This document shows, in pieces, positions 8,158 to 16,710 of a stretch of DNA of 64,000 bases; within the stretch, counting starts at the first letter, position 1; each line of letters starts with the position of its first letter. The stretch is from JBEKTW01 sp049515655 (GTDB taxonomy: Bacteria > Bacteroidota > Ignavibacteria > UBA10030 > SZUA-254), in assembly GCA_049515655.1 (NCBI GenBank), contig JBEKTW010000022.1, positions 46,534 through 110,533 on the forward strand, in the 5' to 3' direction. The notes below the pieces were generated by a model. That model was not told the DNA's origin, did not search any database, and saw only the letters and a list, made by a program, of their open reading frames with translations. The position numbers and the translations under genes were made by a program.

Positions 8158-9078
8158 GTGCACGACCGGAAAAGCAACCTGGACAACCTGCGCATTTTTT
8201 CCCTCGTTGTTGGATTGACTGTGACAACCGTGTCCCGGGCGTATTCCCAGGACACGATTCCGAAGCTCACTCTTTCGGATATTCCCGGCGGAACGATCAA
8301 CCGCAGTGAATATTTTGACGGCAATTCTCTGTGGGGTTACATCGACGGGGGAGCCGACATCTACATGGAGTACGGCTTTTTCAAAATGCTTGTGCAGGAA
8401 ATCCAATGGCAAGGATACCATTTCACTGTTAATGTTTATTGCATGAAAGATGCCGAGGCCGCGTTCGGCATCTTGTCAATTTCCCGCCACCGATGTCTCC
8501 CGGGTGATTCTTCCGCTCCCTGGAGCTGCGTAACACCGTATCAGATTCAAGTTGCGCACGGAACGCATTATGTTTCCATCCTCAATGACCGTGGGACACC
8601 GGAAGAGCAGAACATTGCCAAACAAATCACACGGAAAATCCTCGACACGCTGCACGCAAAGGATTTCAACCCCCCGCGCGTTTTCAGCGTTCCCGTTTTT
8701 TCCCGTTTTGTGAACGAGATAAAATTTATGCGGGGAATATTAGGGATTCAGAACGGATATCCTGATTGGCAGTATTTGTTTGAGGATGTCAACAGTTTTT
8801 CGTTGTACATCCTCCCGATCGAGATAGAAGGGGGATTTCTCCGGACGGCACTTGTTGTATTTTCGGGGGAAAGTGACAAACAGAATTTCTACAAGAAACT
8901 AAAGGTCCGTCCACCTCAAGGAAAATCACCGGTCACGGTGACTGTAGCGGGTCTTACAAGATCCGTGAGAGAACTCACTCCAACAACGATTCTCTACACT
9001 GAGACAAATCTCGGTCCCGAAAGGATCAAACCTTATCTTGAAGAAATTGAATCGGTAGCGCAGACGTACCCACACTGA
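8158..9078 (+). CDS. secreted DUF6599-like protein
   Basis: 306 residues from a GTG 4 bp after the DUF362 stop. Residues 1-30 form a signal peptide ending near SRAYSQ. The conserved-looking core includes YFDGNSLWGYIDGGADIYMEYGF (about 53-75) and VNVYCMKDAEAAFGILS, the pattern I associate with DUF6599, which commonly neighbours DUF362. It is predicted periplasmic, with no catalytic motif visible. Tight coupling to the DUF362 gene suggests the two exported proteins act together, perhaps in electron transfer or sensing for the downstream pathway; that is inference. Confidence 0.7.
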   Translation: MHDRKSNLDNLRIFSLVVGLTVTTVSRAYSQDTIPKLTLSDIPGGTINRSEYFDGNSLWGYIDGGADIYMEYGFFKMLVQEIQWQGYHFTVNVYCMKDAEAAFGILSISRHRCLPGDSSAPWSCVTPYQIQVAHGTHYVSILNDRGTPEEQNIAKQITRKILDTLHAKDFNPPRVFSVPVFSRFVNEIKFMRGILGIQNGYPDWQYLFEDVNSFSLYILPIEIEGGFLRTALVVFSGESDKQNFYKKLKVRPPQGKSPVTVTVAGLTRSVRELTPTTILYTETNLGPERIKPYLEEIESVAQTYPH

Positions 9079-9110
9079 GTGCATCCTCAACATATCAACA
9101 CAATGTTCCT

Positions 9111-10370
9111 ATGAATAGTCGAGAACGGCTTATCGCCGCCTTAAATCACAACCAGCCGGATCGGGTCCCCGTCGATTTCGGCAGCACGGCAGTTACAGGA
9201 ATACATGTCGCAGCAGTAGCTCGTGTGCGTGAAACCGTAGCGCGTGATAAGGATTATCGAGTGAAAGTTGTTGAGCCATATCAAATGCTTGGCGAGATCG
9301 ATGAAGTGCTGCGTAAAGCGCTGGCTGTCGATGTTGTAGGACTGATGGCCCGAAAAACAATGTTTGGTTTCGAGAATAAGGGATGGAAACCTTTTACGTT
9401 GTTTGACGGCACGGAGACAATGGTGCCGGAAAAATTCAACGTCCAGAAAGACGACAACGGCGATTTTTTGATCTACCCGGAAGGTGACATGATGGCACCG
9501 CCGAGCGGACGCATGCCGAAAGGAGGATATTTTTTTGATACGATTGTGCGCCAGCCGCCAATCGACGAGGACAAACTGAATCCCGGGGATAATTTCGAAG
9601 AATTCAGTCTCTTGACGGATGATGACATACAATGGTACCGACAGCGTATCGCGGAACTTGATGAGAAAACGGATTGTGGAATCATGCTCACAATGCCGGG
9701 CACGGCGTTTGGGGACATTGCGCTGGTTCCCGCTCCCTGGGTGAAATATCCGAAAGGCATACGTGATATCGAAGAATGGTATATCTCGACGGTTGCGCGG
9801 CGGGATTATGTGTACGCCGTTTTTGAACATCAATGTGAAATTGCCTTGCAGAATATCCAAACGCTCATTCGGGAATTGGGCAACCGGGTTCATGCAGTGT
9901 TTCTCACAGGGACGGATTTTGGGACACAATCCGGCTCGTTCATCTCAACGTCGGCATACCGGGATCTTTTCAAACCATTTCATCAAAAAGTAAACCGGCT
10001 GATTCATGAAAAGAGCCGATGGAAAACATTCATCCATTCATGCGGGTCGGTGATCGACCTGATTCCCGAATTCGTTGATGCCGGGTTTGATATCCTGAAT
10101 CCGGTACAATGCTCGGCTGCGGGGATGGATCCGCGCAGGCTCAAGCGTGAGTTCGGGAAAGAGCTCGTGTTCTGGGGCGGCGGGGTCAATACGCAAAGAA
10201 CGCTGCCGTTTGGAACGCCGGAAGAGGTGTATCGCGAGGTGCGGGAACGGATTGAGATTTTTGGAGACGGCGGCGGTTTTGTTTTCAATGCCATACATAA
10301 TATCCAGGGCAATGCGCCGCTTGAGAACATTATGGCGATGTTCAGAGCAATTCACGACAGCGCAAAGTGA
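9111..10370 (+). CDS. uroporphyrinogen decarboxylase-family (MtaA/UroD-like) methyltransferase
   Basis: 419 residues. The start (NSRERLIAALNHNQPDRVPVDFG) is typical of the catabolic UroD-like clade rather than haem-pathway HemE. Other family features are FLTGTDFGTQSGSFIS, HSCGSVIDLIPEFVDAGFDILNPVQ (His and Cys suited to zinc and methyl transfer) and FWGGGVNTQRTLPFG near the C-terminus. Such proteins move methyl groups between a substrate or cofactor and a corrinoid protein. A matching corrinoid protein lies at 16031. Neighbouring sugar porters and glycosidases suggest the methyl donor is an O-methylated sugar. Cytoplasmic. Confidence 0.8.
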   Translation: MNSRERLIAALNHNQPDRVPVDFGSTAVTGIHVAAVARVRETVARDKDYRVKVVEPYQMLGEIDEVLRKALAVDVVGLMARKTMFGFENKGWKPFTLFDGTETMVPEKFNVQKDDNGDFLIYPEGDMMAPPSGRMPKGGYFFDTIVRQPPIDEDKLNPGDNFEEFSLLTDDDIQWYRQRIAELDEKTDCGIMLTMPGTAFGDIALVPAPWVKYPKGIRDIEEWYISTVARRDYVYAVFEHQCEIALQNIQTLIRELGNRVHAVFLTGTDFGTQSGSFISTSAYRDLFKPFHQKVNRLIHEKSRWKTFIHSCGSVIDLIPEFVDAGFDILNPVQCSAAGMDPRRLKREFGKELVFWGGGVNTQRTLPFGTPEEVYREVRERIEIFGDGGGFVFNAIHNIQGNAPLENIMAMFRAIHDSAK

Positions 10371-10410
10371 GTCCCATCGGATAATTTTCGGATCAGGTTG
10401 TGAGGGCGTC

Positions 10411-11799
10411 ATGAAGAACGGGAATGCGCATAGCACCGAAAGCGGCGCCGCGTACGTTTTGCTTGTCACATTTGCCGCTGCACTGGGGGGCTTGTTGTTC
10501 GGTTACGATACGGCTGTGATTGCCGGAGCAATCGGTTTCTTGCAGGCACATTTCAGCCTCGACGCGACGATGAAGGGTTGGGCCGCTGCGTGCGCACTGC
10601 TGGGTTGTATTCTCGGTGTTTCGTTTGCCGGATCCTTCAGCGATCGGCTGGGGCGCAGGAAAACACTCGTACTGGCCGGAATCCTGTTTCTGCTCTCTGC
10701 CGTTGGAACTGCCCTGGCTGATGGGTTTTCCGTGTTCGTCTTGTTCCGCGTCCTCGGAGGCGTTGGCATAGGCATTGCATCGATGGCCTCGCCGATGTAC
10801 ATCGCAGAAATTACCCCGGCCCGCATCCGCGGCCGCATGGTGTCCGTCAACCAGTTTGCAATTGTCTCCGGCATGCTGATCATCTACTTTGTCAATTACT
10901 TTATCGCACTGCGGGGAGATGAGGCCTGGGATGTCGCAACAGGCTGGCGCTGGATGTTCGCCTCAGGCGTAGTCCCTTCAGCAATTTTTCTCCTGTCACT
11001 TCTTTTCGTCCCTGAAAGTCCTCGCTGGCTTGTCGAAAGAAGACAGGTGGAGAAAGCCCGTCGTATTTTGACCAGGGTTGGAGGCGGTGCATTTGCAGAA
11101 AGAGAACTTACTGCAATCGAAGAAAGTCTCGCCCAGGAGCAAGCCTCGCTTTCACAACTTTTTGAACCCGGCTTGCGGCGCACGCTCGTCATAGGGGTCA
11201 CGTTGGCGATACTTCAGCAGGTTACGGGGATCAACGTCTTCTTGTACTATGCGCCTGAAATTTTCAAGAAACTCGGTTCGGATGTTGATGCCGCGTTGAT
11301 GCAAACGATTGTCGTGGGTGCGGTCAATTTATCATTTACAGTCATTGCCATCTGGACAGTCGATCGCCTCGGACGCAGGCCATTGATGATAATCGGCTCA
11401 TTGGGAATGTGCTTTTCCCTCCTCGCCATGGGGCTTGTTGCGCAGTTGCAGGCAATCTCGTTCTGGGCACTGGTTTTCATTTTGACTTATACCGCGTGTT
11501 TCGCTCTTTCGGTCGGTCCGGTAACATGGGTTCTACTCTCGGAAATTTTCCCGACAAAGATTCGCGGACGGGCACTGTCGGTTGCAACCTTCTGTTTATG
11601 GTCCGCCAATTTTGTTGTGTCGCAAAGCTTCCCGATGATGGATGAAAATCAATGGCTCGTAACCCGATTCAACCATGGCTTCCCGTTCTATGTTTATGGA
11701 TTCTTTTGTTTGGTCTTGATGGGATTGATATGGCGCGTCGTCCCCGAGACGAAAGGTCGCTCCCTGGAAGAAATCGAAGTATCCTGGAGAAAACCATAA
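10411..11799 (+). CDS. MFS sugar porter family transporter
   Basis: 462 residues from the ATG at 10411, preceded by a GAGGG SD; upstream in-frame codons only overlap the methyltransferase gene. Twelve membrane helices are apparent. Sugar-porter signatures are GGLLFGYDTAVIAGA near the N-terminus, DRLGRRK after helix 2, PESPRWLVE before the central loop, QQVTGINVFLYYAPEIF in helix 7, and PETKGRSLEEIE at the end. These mark proton-coupled or facilitated uptake of hexoses, pentoses or deoxy sugars, such as XylE and AraE. It lies 40 bp after the methyltransferase gene, so it probably imports that pathway's substrate. Confidence 0.92.
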   Translation: MKNGNAHSTESGAAYVLLVTFAAALGGLLFGYDTAVIAGAIGFLQAHFSLDATMKGWAAACALLGCILGVSFAGSFSDRLGRRKTLVLAGILFLLSAVGTALADGFSVFVLFRVLGGVGIGIASMASPMYIAEITPARIRGRMVSVNQFAIVSGMLIIYFVNYFIALRGDEAWDVATGWRWMFASGVVPSAIFLLSLLFVPESPRWLVERRQVEKARRILTRVGGGAFAERELTAIEESLAQEQASLSQLFEPGLRRTLVIGVTLAILQQVTGINVFLYYAPEIFKKLGSDVDAALMQTIVVGAVNLSFTVIAIWTVDRLGRRPLMIIGSLGMCFSLLAMGLVAQLQAISFWALVFILTYTACFALSVGPVTWVLLSEIFPTKIRGRALSVATFCLWSANFVVSQSFPMMDENQWLVTRFNHGFPFYVYGFFCLVLMGLIWRVVPETKGRSLEEIEVSWRKP

Positions 11800-11827
11800 T
11801 ACAAACACTGCACACGAAGAGGTACCT

Positions 11828-11995
11828 GTGAGGCGGGCGATGATCAGTCTTCTGCTGCCCTTGTGTTTTTCTGATTCAAATGAGGAAGCATTACACAACA
11901 TAACCCACGACTTAAGTCGTGGGTTATGTTTCGCCGGGACGTGCGGTCAACTTGAGCAAAGTGAAGACGATGCGAGGTTCCGTTATTTGGTTTGA
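11828..11995 (+). pseudogene. possible truncated start of a secreted-protein gene
   Basis: From the GTG at 11828 (or ATG at 11840) the frame reads MRRAMISLLLPLCFS, the shape of a signal-peptide start, placed where the next operon gene would be expected after the sugar porter. The frame then passes through the 34-bp palindrome at 11897-11930 and stops at 11995 inside the convergent GH28 gene. It may be the stump of a gene interrupted by the palindrome, or chance. Confidence 0.25.
11897..11930. terminator. 34-bp perfect palindrome between convergent genes
   Basis: Two 17-base arms (AACATAACCCACGACTT and its exact complement) meet without a loop at 11913/11914. The element lies between the convergent sugar-porter and GH28 genes, so it could act as a two-way terminator, although the T-run is short. 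Its perfect symmetry also fits a REP-type mobile palindrome, and other such palindromes occur at 22618 and 42692. Confidence 0.6.
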
Positions 11996-13632
11996 TAAAT
12001 ATTGTTCATCTCCCGGATCTCGTTGCTGTTGAATTCAGTACTGCTGGAAAACGGGATTCTTGCATGACGGAAATCATTTCCATAGAGTACGATATCCTTC
12101 GTCTCGCTTCCGGCAAAATGGAAAAAGGCACTTGTTCCTTCGATGGCTTTGCAGTTGCGGATCGTCGCGTCCTGGATTTGATTCATCACAACGGCCGGTA
12201 TTGAACTTCCGGCCCGGGCTTGCCTGCCGCTGAAACCGTCGAGCGTCAATCCTTTAACCTCTTCCAGATATAAAGCACTTTCCCACCGGGGAGATTCCGG
12301 TTTTTCCCATATGACTTCAACATCCTTCAGCCGGAGATTCTTCACCTGTTTGAATTCCAAGCAATGAACGGCTTTATCGTACGGAGCCCGGGGATCGGAT
12401 GAAATGAATAATTTGAAATTATCGATGGAAATGTTTTCAAGCCAGCTGTCGGGATGACCGTTACAAATACTTGAACCTTTTCCGTGAGCAATGACATTTC
12501 TAATCATGATATTTCGGATTGAACCGGCAGGTGCGTCTGTCCCGGGCTTGATGCTTTTGTGGACTTCGCTTCTTCTCTTGATATTGAAATGCAATGGATC
12601 GCCGTCGCCCCACCAGAACCAGTCATGCCGTCTGCATTCGATGGTCAGGTTCGAGAGAATGACATCGCTGACGTAACCTCCGTCAAAATCCATAAACGCG
12701 ATACCCCGGTTCGAGCCGGTGATGACACAATTATCGATTGTCACATTCCTGACGCAATTCATATTGCCGTCACAGAATTTTATTGCACTTGAAGCGGATG
12801 TCAGCCGGCAGTTGGTCACGGTGATATTTTCACACGGAAGTGCCGGTCCGTACCAGTTCATCGAATAAAAAACGAGTGCGTCGTCGCCGGTTTCAATCGT
12901 GCAATTGGAAATCCGCAGGTCTTTGCAACCATCGGGATCAATTCCATCGGCCCAGACACCCTCGGGCACACTCGTATGGATGTATACGCCGTCGATGACC
13001 ATTCGCTCGCATGCGTAGGGATGAATGGTCCACGACGGTGAGTTGACAAGCGACACGCCGGATATCCGAACGTCTTTACATCGAAGCAGGAGAATAAGCT
13101 TGCCAAACTGGTTTTTCTTTGGAAACGAACGCATGATCGACTTGCCTAATGCCTGCATAGCCTCCTTATTCGGACGAATGAAATCATCTTCGATGTCGTC
13201 CGGCCGCCATTCGTACTCACCCTGTCCGTCGATTGTGCCCCGTCCTTCGATCGTGATGTTCTCCAGGTTCTCTCCATAGATCAGCGCCTGTTTCGATGCG
13301 TCCTTTTCGAATGCGCTTGAGTCTTTGACCGAATAAATACTTGCACCCGCATCCAGGAACAATCGTATATTGCTCCGCAGGCGAATTGTGCCCGTAGAAT
13401 ACTCTCCGGCCGGGAAATAGACCGTTCCGCCGCCCGATTCAGCGCACACGTCGACCGCTTTTTGAATCGACGTCTGAGCATTTTGCGCTTTCGTGCCTGA
13501 CGCGCCAAAGCTTTTCACGTTGAACACTTGCCTCTCTGAATTCTGTCCCGACGCACTGACCGGCAACAAATGCGTGAGAAAGAAACAAGCCACTGGAAGG
13601 ACGCATCTAAACCTGAATGATGGAATTTGCAT
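11983..13632 (-). CDS. secreted GH28 family pectin-type glycosidase
   Basis: 549 residues with a signal peptide (1-29). The N-terminal FNVKSFGASG..AQNAQTSIQKAVDVC and GGGTVYFPAGEY segments open a right-handed beta-helix of the pectate-lyase/GH28 type. Active-site-like blocks: NSPSWTIHP, WADGIDPDGCKDL (equivalent to the NTD region) and ETGDDALVF (the catalytic DD pair). The usual GHG and RIK motifs are replaced (SSAIKFCDG, GSNRGIAF), so substrate or linkage may differ from polygalacturonan, for example rhamnogalacturonan. AAAGGAA provides a strong SD. It faces the MFS gene and lies just downstream of the TcmP module. Predicted periplasmic or surface enzyme. Confidence 0.85.
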   Translation of the reverse strand: MQIPSFRFRCVLPVACFFLTHLLPVSASGQNSERQVFNVKSFGASGTKAQNAQTSIQKAVDVCAESGGGTVYFPAGEYSTGTIRLRSNIRLFLDAGASIYSVKDSSAFEKDASKQALIYGENLENITIEGRGTIDGQGEYEWRPDDIEDDFIRPNKEAMQALGKSIMRSFPKKNQFGKLILLLRCKDVRISGVSLVNSPSWTIHPYACERMVIDGVYIHTSVPEGVWADGIDPDGCKDLRISNCTIETGDDALVFYSMNWYGPALPCENITVTNCRLTSASSAIKFCDGNMNCVRNVTIDNCVITGSNRGIAFMDFDGGYVSDVILSNLTIECRRHDWFWWGDGDPLHFNIKRRSEVHKSIKPGTDAPAGSIRNIMIRNVIAHGKGSSICNGHPDSWLENISIDNFKLFISSDPRAPYDKAVHCLEFKQVKNLRLKDVEVIWEKPESPRWESALYLEEVKGLTLDGFSGRQARAGSSIPAVVMNQIQDATIRNCKAIEGTSAFFHFAGSETKDIVLYGNDFRHARIPFSSSTEFNSNEIREMNNIYQTK

Positions 13633-13655
13633 AGTGAGTTCCTTTCAACATCGAG

Positions 13656-13690
13656 CATCCCTAACGTCGTTGTTTTGCTTGTTCCGCGCA
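13656..13690 (-). repeat. half copy of the attC-like repeat
   Basis: CATCCCTAACGTCGTTG, followed by TTTTGCTTGTTC, matches the right half of 5377-5507 at about 22 of 29 positions. No left half follows before the GH28 start at 13632. It lies immediately downstream of the TcmP / Gp37-68 pair on the same strand, where a cassette's own recombination site would be. Confidence 0.4.
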
Positions 13691-13770
13691 GGCAAAGTTC
13701 AAAATCATTAGCGTTTTGTGGGCAAATAGTTAATCGACTGCTATATGAAAATTCCGCCTGAAATTTCTAT

Positions 13771-14559
13771 TCATGCGAATGAAGAATGCAAGATAACCGG
13801 CATGTTGTCCCAAGTCCTACCGGAGAGTATGCGCCCGGCCTTTTTCTTCCCCACTCGGTTGCCTTCAGGATCAAAGGTCCCCCATTGCTTAAAGAAAAAT
13901 GGGACTTCGTATTTGGCGCATTGCGACTGAATTGCTATTGCCCAACTCGGATCCATTGGTCTGGCTCGAGGACCGCTTTCACCTCCGACGATGACCCAAT
14001 GAATGCCCTCGAGGAGCTTTGCAGCGAGTGTCACAGGTGCTATTAAAGGCTCAATAGAAAGGAATCTTACCCGCGCAGGCGTTTTTTGAAGATCCGGAAT
14101 GCGTTTCGTGAATGTCTGGTTTTCGACGGAAACTCCTAGCCAAATGTGCTTTGGCAAGATTGGTTTTGATGTTGATTCGTTAGGGAACCGATACCTAGCT
14201 CTGGTCCACTTCAACATTCGTTCTGACCTCTTGGTAAGTAATTGGAATATGTGTTGATCGGCACGAATCATGGTGTCGAAGACTCTTTGTATGAAATCGT
14301 CGGGTACTTTTTCATGGAACAAATCTGACATAGAATTCACGAACACACGCCGTGGCTCTTTCCATTTGAGGGGGAGGTCAAGGCGGTCTAACCAAAGTCG
14401 CAGATCAAAGCCTTGCTCATAAGGGTGCCCAGGGACACCACGGAACCTTTCTGCAAATGTTTTTGCATAGCAATTCTTGCAGCCGGGACTGATTATGTCG
14501 CACCCGGTTACAGGATTCCAAGTGGAATCGGTCCATTCAATATGGGATTTAATGGCCAT
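13771..14559 (-). CDS. phage Gp37/Gp68 family (DUF5131) three-Cys protein
   Basis: 262 residues. The N-terminus has the family's WTDSTWNPVTGC start and a CX6CXXC cluster (Cys20, Cys27, Cys30) followed by YAKTFAERF, a radical-SAM-like metal site. Further family blocks are VFVNSMSDLFHEKVP, FQLLTKRSERM, IWLGVSVENQ, RFLSIEPL and HWVIVGGESGPRARPM, with FFFKQWG near the end. The family was first noted in phages and is usually coupled to TcmP, as here: the ATG lies 16 bp after the TcmP stop and the AAGGAG SD overlaps that stop. The chemical reaction is unknown; a nucleic-acid or conflict role is likely. Confidence 0.9.
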   Translation of the reverse strand: MAIKSHIEWTDSTWNPVTGCDIISPGCKNCYAKTFAERFRGVPGHPYEQGFDLRLWLDRLDLPLKWKEPRRVFVNSMSDLFHEKVPDDFIQRVFDTMIRADQHIFQLLTKRSERMLKWTRARYRFPNESTSKPILPKHIWLGVSVENQTFTKRIPDLQKTPARVRFLSIEPLIAPVTLAAKLLEGIHWVIVGGESGPRARPMDPSWAIAIQSQCAKYEVPFFFKQWGTFDPEGNRVGKKKAGRILSGRTWDNMPVILHSSFA

Positions 14560-14575
14560 TGCCGATTTGAGCTCC

Positions 14576-15667
14576 TTAGTCGGTAAACGTGATTATTGCT
14601 TCATCGGGAAACGAATTTTTCTTTCTTTTCTTGCCGTCGCTTTTCTGGCTTTCAACACGGATTGCTCCGACTCGCTCGCCATAGCGGAGACTGGATCTCA
14701 GGTGTTTGTCAATGTATGCGGTCTCATCTTGAACGAACGTGCGAATTCGTGAGACCTCTGTTCTCTGTCCAGCAAACGATTTCCTCAATGTGCCGAACAG
14801 CGCTCTGTCGTGCTCCGTCCGGAATAGCACCTCTTGGGCTGGGTTGGTTGCGTCGGAGAATGAGAAATCTCTTTCAGAATCTATCTGCCACATGGCCTCC
14901 TTCATCTTAAGGTGACCGAGCGGGTGCTTTGTGACAAATTGCAGGTAGTAGATAACCTTGTCATTTCGATCGCGCATTTCGAAGCTCCGAACAAACCGGG
15001 CGAGTTTCTGCAACTGAGATTGGTAGAGTTGAGTGAGTTTTTTAACTCCATCACCGGATCCTGACACCACATTGAAAACCTCATCGGTACCAAATAAGTC
15101 TCTGATATGTGCTCTTATCTCGTCGTTCGGGGTAGTCAGAAACCTGTTAATTGGGTCAACCATCAAAGTGATGAACGCCTCGCTGCGCTCATGTCGAAGG
15201 AGCCGCTCAAGTAGGTTGAATGGAAGTCCCGAGAAGCCAAAAGGATCTACGAATGCAAATGTAGGTGCCAGACCTTTTCCTTCTTTTTCGAGATCATCGA
15301 GTATTTTGGTTACCGTCGGTTCAAATTGACTGGATTCAACTTCTACTCTGAAGTTACCAGGAACGTCGAGCTTTGCTACTTCTTGCCTAAGGTTCTCTGC
15401 TCTATCGGCGCGCTCCTCAATGAACAGAAATACAGCTTCTCCATCGATTGGTCTGAAATGTTCGCTTGCTGCCTTTAAAGCGATGATCGGAGAGCCGGGT
15501 TCACCTCCTCTGTATATTCCTGGCCCGGAAAATCCATCCAAGAACACTAACCGTCTGTTGTAACGATTTAATATCGGAAACCACGCATTAAGGTAGTTTC
15601 TTAGGATCTTGTGCTTGGTTGTTGTGTGCGGCTCAATTTGCCATGTCGTTTCGTGTGGAGTTGTCAT
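14576..15667 (-). CDS. tcmP: three-Cys-motif partner protein TcmP
   Basis: 363 residues. Recognised by WQIEPHTTTKHKILRNYLNAW at the start, LVFLDGFSGPGIYRGGEPGSP (a methyltransferase-like glycine loop, 40-60), FLFIEERADRAENL (acidic ribose-binding position) and FAFVDPFGFSGLPF. This is the Rossmann-type fold of TcmP, the standard partner of three-Cys Gp37/68 proteins. The C-terminal third is helical and basic, ending in KKRKKNSF, and could bind nucleic acid. It is the first gene of a two-gene operon with its own sigma70 promoter at 15692-15720. Function is not established experimentally as far as I know; the pairing suggests a defence or conflict module. Confidence 0.88.
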   Translation of the reverse strand: MTTPHETTWQIEPHTTTKHKILRNYLNAWFPILNRYNRRLVFLDGFSGPGIYRGGEPGSPIIALKAASEHFRPIDGEAVFLFIEERADRAENLRQEVAKLDVPGNFRVEVESSQFEPTVTKILDDLEKEGKGLAPTFAFVDPFGFSGLPFNLLERLLRHERSEAFITLMVDPINRFLTTPNDEIRAHIRDLFGTDEVFNVVSGSGDGVKKLTQLYQSQLQKLARFVRSFEMRDRNDKVIYYLQFVTKHPLGHLKMKEAMWQIDSERDFSFSDATNPAQEVLFRTEHDRALFGTLRKSFAGQRTEVSRIRTFVQDETAYIDKHLRSSLRYGERVGAIRVESQKSDGKKRKKNSFPDEAIITFTD

Positions 15668-15691
15668 CTGGCGACCTTATGAATGATTTTG

Positions 15692-15720
15692 AAGATACGA
15701 CATTTTTGTCGCATTGTCAA
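15692..15720 (-). promoter_or_regulatory. sigma70 promoter of tcmP with palindromic operator in spacer
   Basis: Reading the minus strand, TTGACA (15720-15715), a 17-base spacer and TATCTT (15697-15692) lie about 25 bp upstream of the tcmP ATG. The spacer contains the palindrome CGACAAAAATGTCG (15698-15711), exactly where a repressor would block RNA polymerase. So the TcmP / Gp37-68 pair is probably expressed from its own, repressible promoter. Confidence 0.7.
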
Positions 15721-16030
15721 GTGTACTGATTTCTCTGGCTATGCCGCAAAACGTTCTATGAAATGAAACTTTGCTCGCCCATAACACCTAAACTCTGGCC
15801 TTATGTGCCTTTCTCACATCACCCGCTATTTCAACAAAGTAGATAAGCCGGGTGATTTTTACAAATATCGGCAGTGGCTGGTTTCCCAAATGAGCCCAAA
15901 GCTCAGGCACAGGAATCGTGACTTGTACGCTGCGGTTGCATTGATCTTGATAATGAAGCCCTAATTTGCGATATTTGACCCGGCCACAATGCCGGTTGGT
16001 TGTTGGGCTAACCATGAAAGGGAATAACAA
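15721..16030. other. non-genic stretch between tcmP and the corrinoid gene
   Basis: No convincing gene. GCCGCAAAACG at about 15742 recalls the outer arm of the attC-like repeats but is too short to assign. On the minus strand, 15788-15970 can be read as the tail of a protein (ending EIAGDVRKAHKARV) with no start; it may be a gene end cut off by the TcmP insertion. An SD-like AAAGGG precedes the GTG at 16031. Confidence 0.4.
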
Positions 16031-16699
16031 GTGAATGAACTGCTTGCAAAGATTGCTGTATGTGTCGAACGGGGCAAGGTGAATGCCGCGTCCCCTTTTC
16101 CTCCCGACATGAAAGGACAGGAAGGCGCGGATGAGCTGACGAAGAGAGCTCTCGATGAAGGTTTTTCGCCTTCGGATGTTCTCACGCAAGGGCTTGTCGC
16201 GGGGATGCGAAACATCGGCGAGAAGTTCCGGAACAACGAAGTGCATGTCCCCGATATGCTCATTGCGGCGAAAGCGATGAAGACAGCGATGAAACATCTG
16301 AAGCCCTATTTTGCATCGGGGCTGGTTAAACGGAAGGGGACTTTTATTGTCGGGACAGTTGCGGGAGACCTCCACGATATCGGGAAGAATATTGTGGCGA
16401 TGATGGTCGAGGGTAACGGCTGGGAAGTAATTGACCTTGGCGTTGATGTTTCCGCTCAGAAGTTTATCTCGGCGGTCGAGGAGCATGGCGGACGTGTCGT
16501 CGGCTTAAGTACTCTTCTTACAACGACGATGTTGAATATGGAGAAGACGGTACGGGAGATAAAAGCCAAGCACCCGCAGGTGAAGTGCATTGTCGGAGGA
16601 GCTCCACTAACAGAGGAATTTGCAGTGAAAATCGGCGCCGATGCATATTCACCCCATCCCCAGGGCGCGATAGAATTCTTGAATGGAATCATCACTTAG
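16031..16699 (+). CDS. corrinoid (B12-binding) methyl-carrier protein
   Basis: 222 residues from the GTG at 16031 (AAAGGG upstream). The N-terminal helical cap (1-95; LDEGFSPSDVLTQGLVAGM, EVHVPDMLIAAKAM) and the Rossmann domain match MtaC/MtbC-type corrinoid proteins. The cobalamin ligand motif is AGDLHDIGKN with His115 as lower axial ligand; GLSTLLTTTM and CIVGGAPL complete the B12 pocket. It should carry a methyl group between substrate and the UroD-like methyltransferase at 9111. It is followed after only 11 bp by the GH29 gene, linking methyl transfer directly with deoxy-sugar release. No reductive-activation protein is visible in the window. Confidence 0.9.
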   Translation: MNELLAKIAVCVERGKVNAASPFPPDMKGQEGADELTKRALDEGFSPSDVLTQGLVAGMRNIGEKFRNNEVHVPDMLIAAKAMKTAMKHLKPYFASGLVKRKGTFIVGTVAGDLHDIGKNIVAMMVEGNGWEVIDLGVDVSAQKFISAVEEHGGRVVGLSTLLTTTMLNMEKTVREIKAKHPQVKCIVGGAPLTEEFAVKIGADAYSPHPQGAIEFLNGIIT

Positions 16700-16710
16700 G
16701 GGTTCACACC

